Positions 45,302 to 50,014 of a stretch of DNA of 50,014 bases are shown in pieces (position 1 is the first letter of the stretch; every line of letters begins with the position of its first letter). The position numbers and the translations under genes are program-made. Source of the DNA: Pontibacter sp. HSC-14F20 (GTDB lineage Bacteria; Bacteroidota; Bacteroidia; Cytophagales; Hymenobacteraceae). Location of the stretch: the NCBI RefSeq assembly GCF_019599265.1, contig NZ_JAHZTC010000026.1, positions 1 to 50,014 of the forward strand, in the 5' to 3' direction. Under the pieces are notes generated by a model. The model did no database searches. It saw only the letters and a program-made list of their open reading frames with translations, and was not told the DNA's origin.

Positions 45302-46537
45302 ATGAAACTAGTACTTCCATTCTTATTATCAGTTATATTACTATCTGGTTGTGGTAGACCTGTTTTATATGGAGTTTCTGCCAGCAACGATTCAGGAAGG
45401 GCAATAGATAATAAAATGAAAATCTACATTGATAGAGAAGGTAGTCTATACCCTGAAGCATCTACTCAATCTCCAGTGGATAATGAAAGACTTCTATATC
45501 ATAAAGGTTTTCTTAGAACTTATTACCAGTATCATACAAAAAAGAAATGGGAGACGATACAACAAGAAGAATATAAAAGTATTCAAAAGAAATATGACGT
45601 TTCGCCAAATCCTTCATCTACACTTGCTTCAGAAAACTACAAAAATTGGATAGCCTTACAATCCAAAATCCGAAGCAGTTATATTAATAAACTAAATCAT
45701 CAAATCGAGACTAATAAGCCTGAAGCTTTAATTATTTTAGTACATGGTTATAATAATGATGTTGATAAAGCGAAATGGTATGAGCAACTTGAACAATACT
45801 TATTAAATAATCAATTTAAAGGAAAAGCAGTTCAGTTCCTTGAAGTAAGATGGGATGGTGGTACTAGTACATCTGCACTAGGTATTTGGGGATATGCACA
45901 ACATTCTATGTACCCTGTTGGCTTAACCTTAAGGAATATAATATCTAACATTAATAATAAAGATTTACCAATACGTATCATTGCTCATAGTACTGGAGCA
46001 CCATTATCTTGCATTGCACTGTGGAACTCGGAGTCTGCACTAAGTGGAAATGATTTAACTATCTGGGGAAATTCTTATAAAGATCTTTCTGTAGAGCATG
46101 AATATACTACTCCAATACATAAATCTATTAGAGTAGCCTTTATAGCTCCTGCAATGCCCTCCTCTCACTTTAATGAATTTACAAAAAGGACAGGGAATAT
46201 TCTTCAAAGCAATAACTATGATAGAATAATTTTTGGTCATAATAGGAAAGATGCAGCAACTGGCAAGTCAATTTTACCATCAAGTATTGCAGGAGCGACA
46301 ACTCTAGGGGTTAATTCAGAGGAGTATTGCAAAGAAGTCTTTCCTCGCCTTGATAGTGTTGGTACATATTCTAAGTTAGTAGATTTTACTGGTCCATTAG
46401 AAAAGGCAGGGTATAAAAGAGCACATGGGGTAAAGGAGTTTATGGCTACAGGTAATGTATTTGATACTTTTATTGATCTATTAATCTTAGAGAAAGCGCC
46501 AACTTCTCATATTCATATAAAGAATTGCTTAAATTAA
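45302..46537 (+). CDS. Lipoprotein with alpha/beta-hydrolase domain
   Basis: 411 aa. Signal peptide with lipobox LLSGC (Cys17). An N-terminal helical region (about 60-140) is followed by an alpha/beta hydrolase: oxyanion-type LVHGYNND (His148-Gly149), nucleophile elbow AHSTGA with Ser230 (a GxSxG-like turn with His before Ser), FIAPAMPS, candidate Asp317 and His375 in RAHGVKEF. It resembles DUF900-type hydrolases. AT-rich codon use unlike the core. First of three exported proteins in a row; substrate unknown, perhaps lipid or ester. Confidence 0.75.
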   Translation: MKLVLPFLLSVILLSGCGRPVLYGVSASNDSGRAIDNKMKIYIDREGSLYPEASTQSPVDNERLLYHKGFLRTYYQYHTKKKWETIQQEEYKSIQKKYDVSPNPSSTLASENYKNWIALQSKIRSSYINKLNHQIETNKPEALIILVHGYNNDVDKAKWYEQLEQYLLNNQFKGKAVQFLEVRWDGGTSTSALGIWGYAQHSMYPVGLTLRNIISNINNKDLPIRIIAHSTGAPLSCIALWNSESALSGNDLTIWGNSYKDLSVEHEYTTPIHKSIRVAFIAPAMPSSHFNEFTKRTGNILQSNNYDRIIFGHNRKDAATGKSILPSSIAGATTLGVNSEEYCKEVFPRLDSVGTYSKLVDFTGPLEKAGYKRAHGVKEFMATGNVFDTFIDLLILEKAPTSHIHIKNCLN

Positions 46538-46620
46538 TTAGTAAACGATTAAATTTTCAACAACAAATTCATAAAAAATAATAAAAGTGATTTATTAGAA
46601 CGATATAAACAATTAATAAA

Positions 46621-47526
46621 ATGAAAACAATATTATTATTTATCATCTTTTTAATCCCTTTCGAACTTTTCAGTCAAAACTTACAACCTGAAGTTTACTT
46701 GTTCACTAAGGATGAGACCTTAAGTATGACAAAGTTTGTAAATAATCAAATATTGACAAAGGAAGATAGTGCTGCATGCTCCAAGTTAGTTGACTACCCT
46801 GATAAAATTAAAGTTGAAATGTCTAATAAAGCCAAGTACAACATAACAGGTTTAAATAATGACTTTTTGGTGATAGTATTCAGGGATATTTCAACAAATC
46901 AAATTGTTCCTATTTCTAATGGGAATCTTAACTCTGTTGAAATAAAAACCGAAAGCAATGAAGTAATCTACACTCAATCTTTATCCAATCTGAATGGAAA
47001 TTATTTAAGGATTGAATTGTCAAATGTTACAGGCTTTCCTCAAGCATACTCTATAAACAATGTGAGCATATTATATAATGGAGTTACCAGTCCAAAGAAT
47101 TTTTATTTTAGGTATTTAAGCCGCTTCTCTTCCTATGGAAACATTATTAAAAAATCTCCAGTTGGATTTTGGTTTCCTGTAGGTCAATTCGGTACAAACT
47201 TCCAAAAAACACCTCAAGGTATCATCTTTAATACAATTCCTATAGGCGTGGCGCTAGGCACTAAAATCAATTTATATAATGATTTTTATATTGGTCTCTC
47301 ATACTCACTTGATTATACAATTACTAAAGCAGATGATCCAGCTAATTCATATTCATTTAATTCATTTTCTCATGGACCCATTTTAGATATTAGCGATTAT
47401 ATACATATTGGGTATAATTGGTATGCAAATTTGACAAATAACGAAACATACAATAGGGAGCCTTTCTATGTTGTTGGTATTGGTGTTGAGGTGGTTGATT
47501 TATTAAAAAACAAAAAATTAAAATAG
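46621..47526 (+). CDS. Exported beta-rich protein of unknown function
   Basis: 301 aa. Signal peptide about 1-19. The first half (about 25-160) is beta-rich and Ser/Asn-rich. The second half has strand-like segments such as FNTIPIGVALGTKINLYND and FYIGLSYSLDYTI, suggesting an outer-membrane barrel. Very AT-rich. 83 bases after the hydrolase and 18 before the protease, so probably one transcript. No family recognised. Confidence 0.6.
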   Translation: MKTILLFIIFLIPFELFSQNLQPEVYLFTKDETLSMTKFVNNQILTKEDSAACSKLVDYPDKIKVEMSNKAKYNITGLNNDFLVIVFRDISTNQIVPISNGNLNSVEIKTESNEVIYTQSLSNLNGNYLRIELSNVTGFPQAYSINNVSILYNGVTSPKNFYFRYLSRFSSYGNIIKKSPVGFWFPVGQFGTNFQKTPQGIIFNTIPIGVALGTKINLYNDFYIGLSYSLDYTITKADDPANSYSFNSFSHGPILDISDYIHIGYNWYANLTNNETYNREPFYVVGIGVEVVDLLKNKKLK

Positions 47527-47544
47527 TAAACTTTTAATTGGTTT

Positions 47545-48102
47545 ATGAAGAACATATTTACCTTACTATTAATAATTAGTTGTCATTTTGCTTTGGCTCA
47601 ACAAAAAAGTGTTGAACTTAAATTAAGAACCTTCAAGTCAAAAAATAATAATGTAGATTCTCTCATGGCATTAAATGCCATTAAACTAGCTAACCTAGTA
47701 TTGAACTCACAAGAGTTTAGAGATTCAATTGGGAAATACGACTTTAAATGTGAAAATTATGGTGAGGCTTGTTCAAGTGACAGAATAAAGGGGAGTGTTA
47801 TTCTTGACAGCATTTATAGAAATTCGACTTTTGAATTAGACCTTTTAATGAAGAATTGTATAACCGAATATGGGCATTCAGAGGAGGGTAAGAATTATAT
47901 TCAATCATGCTATAAGAAACTAAGAAAAGATGATAAGAAACTCCCATTCTCATATATATATGCATATCACATTTGTCATGAGTATATGCACATAGTTGGG
48001 TATTATCACACAGACCATAAAGACGATGTAGCTGAAAAAGTGGGTTGGATTTCATATCATATTTTAAACAGGTGGTATGATGAAAAACGAAATCTTAATT
48101 AA
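47545..48102 (+). CDS. Small secreted protein with HExxHxxGxxH zinc-protease motif
   Basis: 185 aa. Signal peptide about 1-19 (ALAQQ). Near the C-terminus HEYMHIVGYYH gives H145, E146, H149, G152 and H155: the full zinc-binding motif of metzincin proteases. No obvious Met-turn follows, and the domain is short, so it may be a minimal or divergent member. Four cysteines in the mature part could form disulfides. Last of the three exported proteins; a role in surface or secreted proteolysis is likely (inference). Confidence 0.7.
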   Translation: MKNIFTLLLIISCHFALAQQKSVELKLRTFKSKNNNVDSLMALNAIKLANLVLNSQEFRDSIGKYDFKCENYGEACSSDRIKGSVILDSIYRNSTFELDLLMKNCITEYGHSEEGKNYIQSCYKKLRKDDKKLPFSYIYAYHICHEYMHIVGYYHTDHKDDVAEKVGWISYHILNRWYDEKRNLN

Positions 48103-48401
48103 AAGTGAAACTATTAATTCAACTTTGACTAAATAAGAAGTCAAAGGATAACAATGCCAACCTAAAAATGGGTTTTCATTTCCAAAGTCAGTTTGATTAT
48201 AGTATTACAGCTATAGTAAGTGCAAGAGGATCATTTACTGGTGCGAAAACTGTAAGTAATAACCAGTGGAATTTTGAGCAGCCTGTATAAGTACAAGACA
48301 TTAAAAGCCGGTTACTAATGTTAAGATAAATAGAGCAAATTTCTGAGAAAAGTGTAATTTGGAAGCAATAAGGAGAAGCAGAATTAGTAAGCATCTATAA
48401 A
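48103..48401. other. Gene-free gap after the protease gene
   Basis: About 300 bases. It holds a probable C-terminal gene remnant (48129-48290) and otherwise nothing recognised. No terminator is clear. Confidence 0.5.
48129..48290 (+). pseudogene. Possible C-terminal gene remnant
   Basis: An open stretch of 53 codons ending in TAA with coding-like sequence (NANLKMGFHFQSQFDYSI, then ARGSFTGAKTVSNNQW) but no credible start beyond an internal ATG at 48168. It may be the tail of a barrel-type protein, or a chance ORF. Confidence 0.25.
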
Positions 48402-48587
48402 ATGGTTTTTGAATTTAACTTGGAAGATCGATACCTGAGCTTGGATGATTTTATAGCTCAAGAACCTGATCTTAAAACGATCGAACAATATGTGTTTGAT
48501 TATGCGCCATCCAGTGAAGAATATAACCTGACTTGCCACCGGGATGAGATAATCGAATGGTGGGACATTTATGATGTGTGTAAGTAG
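48402..48587 (+). CDS. Small acidic hypothetical protein
   Basis: 61 aa, strongly acidic (VFEFNLEDRYLSLDDFIAQ; DEIIEWWDIYDVCK). No signal peptide or membrane segment. It lies in the low-density part of the island. It reads like a small immunity or regulatory protein, but nothing identifies it. Confidence 0.45.
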   Translation: MVFEFNLEDRYLSLDDFIAQEPDLKTIEQYVFDYAPSSEEYNLTCHRDEIIEWWDIYDVCK

Positions 48588-48753
48588 CAGCAGCAAGGGC
48601 TTATAGGCATAGGTGCTCTAAATCCTAACTTAGCTTCTGTTCGAGCAGAGAAGAAATGGGAACAGCTCCTATTCAACCGATACTGGCCTTATGATTACTA
48701 ATCGCTTTTCAGGGGCACTGCCGGTGCTCGAGAAATGTAAAAAACTTTGTTCT

Positions 48754-48789
48754 GTAGGTGGTAACTTTAGGTAACTAAACCTAACCTAC
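48754..48789. repeat. Nested inverted repeat before the 84-aa gene
   Basis: TTAGGT (48767-48772) pairs with ACCTAA (48779-48784), and GTAGGT (48754-48759) with ACCTAC (48784-48789), directly before the ATG at 48790. It could be an operator or a hairpin covering the start. Confidence 0.4.
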
Positions 48790-49044
48790 ATGGACGAACC
48801 ACAACGGATTACCCCGTACCCAGCAAATGCTCTGCAAGAGCTCAACCACTGGGCCTGTGATCTAACTAACGGTCGCGTACAGTTCCAGAATGTCCAGGCT
48901 GAAGGAGATCACCTACTAACCTGGAACACAATATTAGTTGGTCAGCTGCAACCTACAGAATGGGCTAATAGCATTTCCATCTCAGAGGAGCCCCAACGGT
49001 TAGCGCATATGCTTCTAGTTGCTTACAAGGAGTACGAAGTATAA
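48790..49044 (+). CDS. Small hypothetical protein
   Basis: 84 aa, soluble, with LQELNHWACDLTNGR and ISEEPQRLAHMLLVAYKEYE. Base composition is nearer to the core than the three genes to its left. It is followed by a terminator that includes its stop codon. Not recognised. Confidence 0.5.
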   Translation: MDEPQRITPYPANALQELNHWACDLTNGRVQFQNVQAEGDHLLTWNTILVGQLQPTEWANSISISEEPQRLAHMLLVAYKEYEV

Positions 49045-49084
49045 ATAAATAGCCGGTTCCTAACATGAATCCGGCTATTTATTT
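49043..49084. terminator. Bidirectional terminator
   Basis: AAATAAATAGCCGG (49043-49056) and its perfect complement (49071-49084) form a 14-bp stem between convergent small genes. Confidence 0.75.
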
Positions 49085-49090
49085 ACGCCT

Positions 49091-49510
49091 CTAGGTTCGC
49101 ATTTTCCCACGCCCAGTCTTCTTTGGCCGTATAAGCGCAAACACACATGTAAGGTGGCCGGTACCCTTCTGTATAGTTAGACAGCGCTCCAGCAGCCAGT
49201 CGTACTCGCAAGAGATGTCGTAGCTGTCCTCATCCCAGTTACGGTCTGTTCTTCTTTTATATTCTTTCCGCATCAGGCGGTATTCGATCGGCATGTTCAG
49301 CTTGCACTGATGTTGCTCCTCATACTCCTGCATTTCTTCTTCCAGATCCAGGAGCGTCTGGCACAGGCTCAGATCATCCATGTAGCTGAGCTTCCACTGC
49401 AGGTACGATTCGTTACGGCCTGCAAAGTTGTCCAGGCTTTGACCGAATTCTTTTAAGTCGTTGGTAAAGGCGGTTCTAAGGAAAGCGATTGTTCTAAAGT
49501 TGATACGCAT
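49091..49510 (-). CDS. Hypothetical protein
   Basis: 139 aa, helical and charged: DLEEEMQEYEEQHQ and MRKEYKRRTDRNWDEDSYD. No signal or membrane segment. The basic C-terminus (RPKKTGRGKMR) may bind nucleic acid. Such small charged proteins are frequent on mobile islands. Not recognised. Confidence 0.5.
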   Translation of the reverse strand: MRINFRTIAFLRTAFTNDLKEFGQSLDNFAGRNESYLQWKLSYMDDLSLCQTLLDLEEEMQEYEEQHQCKLNMPIEYRLMRKEYKRRTDRNWDEDSYDISCEYDWLLERCLTIQKGTGHLTCVFALIRPKKTGRGKMRT

Positions 49511-49677
49511 GATGAAGTTGATTTAGGTTCTGTCCAGGCAGCACACCGTGTGCTGCTGGTAGAACTTATACTGTTAAGGGAGTCAGTTATTACCTCACCT
49601 CCCGGCAACCTTAAAGCAACCTCGTCCTCATCTTCCTCCGCAACGATTAGCAACTTTAAATCAATCTCAAATCAACC

Positions 49678-49835
49678 CTCCGTAAATTATTACTCCGTAC
49701 TATTCCGTAAAATCCTCAACTTATAGTTTCCGTAGATTTCTCAATATTTCTGTAAAAAACACTCCTCACAACGCTCTCCGTAACTATTTTACGGATTTTG
49801 CTTGTCCTCACAATCATTTCCGTAATTCCTCACCT
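49678..49835. repeat. Degenerate CCGTAA / CCTCA repeat array
   Basis: TCCGTA-type words recur at about 49679, 49694, 49704, 49729, 49777 and 49818, with CCTCA words between them at about 49713, 49763, 49805 and 49827, a spacing of roughly 20-40 bases. One pair, CCGTAA (49778-49783) and TTACGG (49789-49794), forms a hairpin. It directly precedes the IS21-like repeats. Confidence 0.55.
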
Positions 49836-49840
49836 CGTGG

Positions 49841-50014
49841 ATAATCCGGACCATGTTGACCCCACCTTCCGGTAGTACATTAAGGCCGGATTAGCTGTTG
49901 CTGACGAAAGCAACCTCTGACATTCCGGCGGATGCTGACCCCTCTGATAGCAGTATAAGGCACTAAATATTCCGGAGCATGTTGACCCCTCGGGTAAATT
50001 CCGGAGCATATTGA
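49841..50014 (+). mobile_element. Probable end of an IS21-type element, cut by the window edge
   Basis: Four directly repeated units of the form TTCCGGAGCATGTTGACCCC start at about 49843, 49923, 49970 and 49999 (the last is cut off). Multiple direct repeats of this type mark the ends of IS21-family elements, where the transposase binds. The transposase genes would lie to the right, outside the window. Assignment is by pattern only. Confidence 0.5.

Larger units (their letters stand above)
49511..50014. other. Repeat-rich gene-free right end
   Basis: No supported gene. 49511-49670 is unremarkable; a weak minus-strand reading frame (LLIVAEEDEDEVALRL) is possible there. 49678-49835 carries the CCGTAA/CCTCA repeat array, and 49841-50014 the directly repeated TTCCGG...GTTGACCCC units. 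Confidence 0.6.

Noticed and set aside
49453..49653. 66-aa minus-strand ORF with TTG start
   Set aside because: Its first 30 residues look coding-like, but it overlaps the start of the 139-aa gene and has no better start; not enough support.
44588..50014. Second copy of the tRNA-Glu 3' end as attR
   Set aside because: The T-arm and acceptor sequence GTTCGATTCCCCTACGGACT does not recur in the window; if the island has a right att site it lies outside.

Overview
The window is chromosomal DNA of a Bacteroidota bacterium, most likely Cytophagales/Hymenobacteraceae and Pontibacter-like. The reasons are: promoters of the Bacteroidota type (a -7 box TAnnTTTG, seen perfectly before tRNA-Glu, efp, murB, mutS2 and others); families typical of the phylum (DUF4290 next to murA, TIGR02757, a DUF4905-like protein, a YceD-rpmF-plsX-fabH run); many small SC-type lipoproteins; and few Shine-Dalgarno sequences. 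No database search was possible, so the genus is inference.

Bases 1-44,600 are dense housekeeping chromosome of about half G+C. In order: an Mla/MCE lipid-transport operon (382-3047); a leftward block with a HIT protein, greA, a 2-hydroxyacid dehydrogenase, mgtE and rsmA (3118-7411); rightward pepA and pdxA; yceD-rpmF-plsX-fabH (10100-13029); a leftward PAS/CZB-like sensor pair; efp-accB-accC (15056-17574), which with plsX and fabH makes this a fatty-acid-synthesis neighbourhood; a lipoprotein, a DUF3109 protein and a Sel1/ankyrin protein; pcrA; DUF4290-murA; an rRNA methyltransferase; murB; two lipocalin-like lipoproteins; mutS2; YhcH plus an outer-membrane protein; a class C beta-lactamase-like hydrolase; TIGR02757; a LysM protein; a DUF4905-like protein; nfeD; paired tiny lipoproteins; kdsB; a YciH/SUI1 protein; a lipid kinase; a tandem universal stress protein; and gap. 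Envelope work (MurA, MurB, KdsB, Mla, LysM/RlpA-like) and translation or RNA work (EF-P, RsmA, GreA, L32, YciH) dominate.

A tRNA-Glu(TTC) at 44516-44587 marks a sharp change. To its right lie about 700 bases of non-coding debris, then an AT-rich (about one third G+C), low-density segment. It carries three consecutive exported proteins: a lipoprotein alpha/beta hydrolase, a probable beta-rich surface protein, and a small secreted protein with a complete HExxHxxGxxH zinc-protease motif. Small orphan ORFs follow, then an iterated CCGTAA/CCTCA array, and at the right edge directly repeated TTCCGG...GTTGACCCC units that look like the end of an IS21-type element. This is most simply read as an island next to a tRNA. 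No integrase or second att copy is visible inside the window.

Two genome-scale features stand out. The hexamer GGTATA/TATACC, usually inside CAGGTATA/TATACCTG, is several-fold over-represented in the core (roughly 120-130 by eye) and nearly absent from the island (three). A family of intergenic elements with imperfect inverted arms built from short A-rich phrases sits between several operons, and even between accB and accC.
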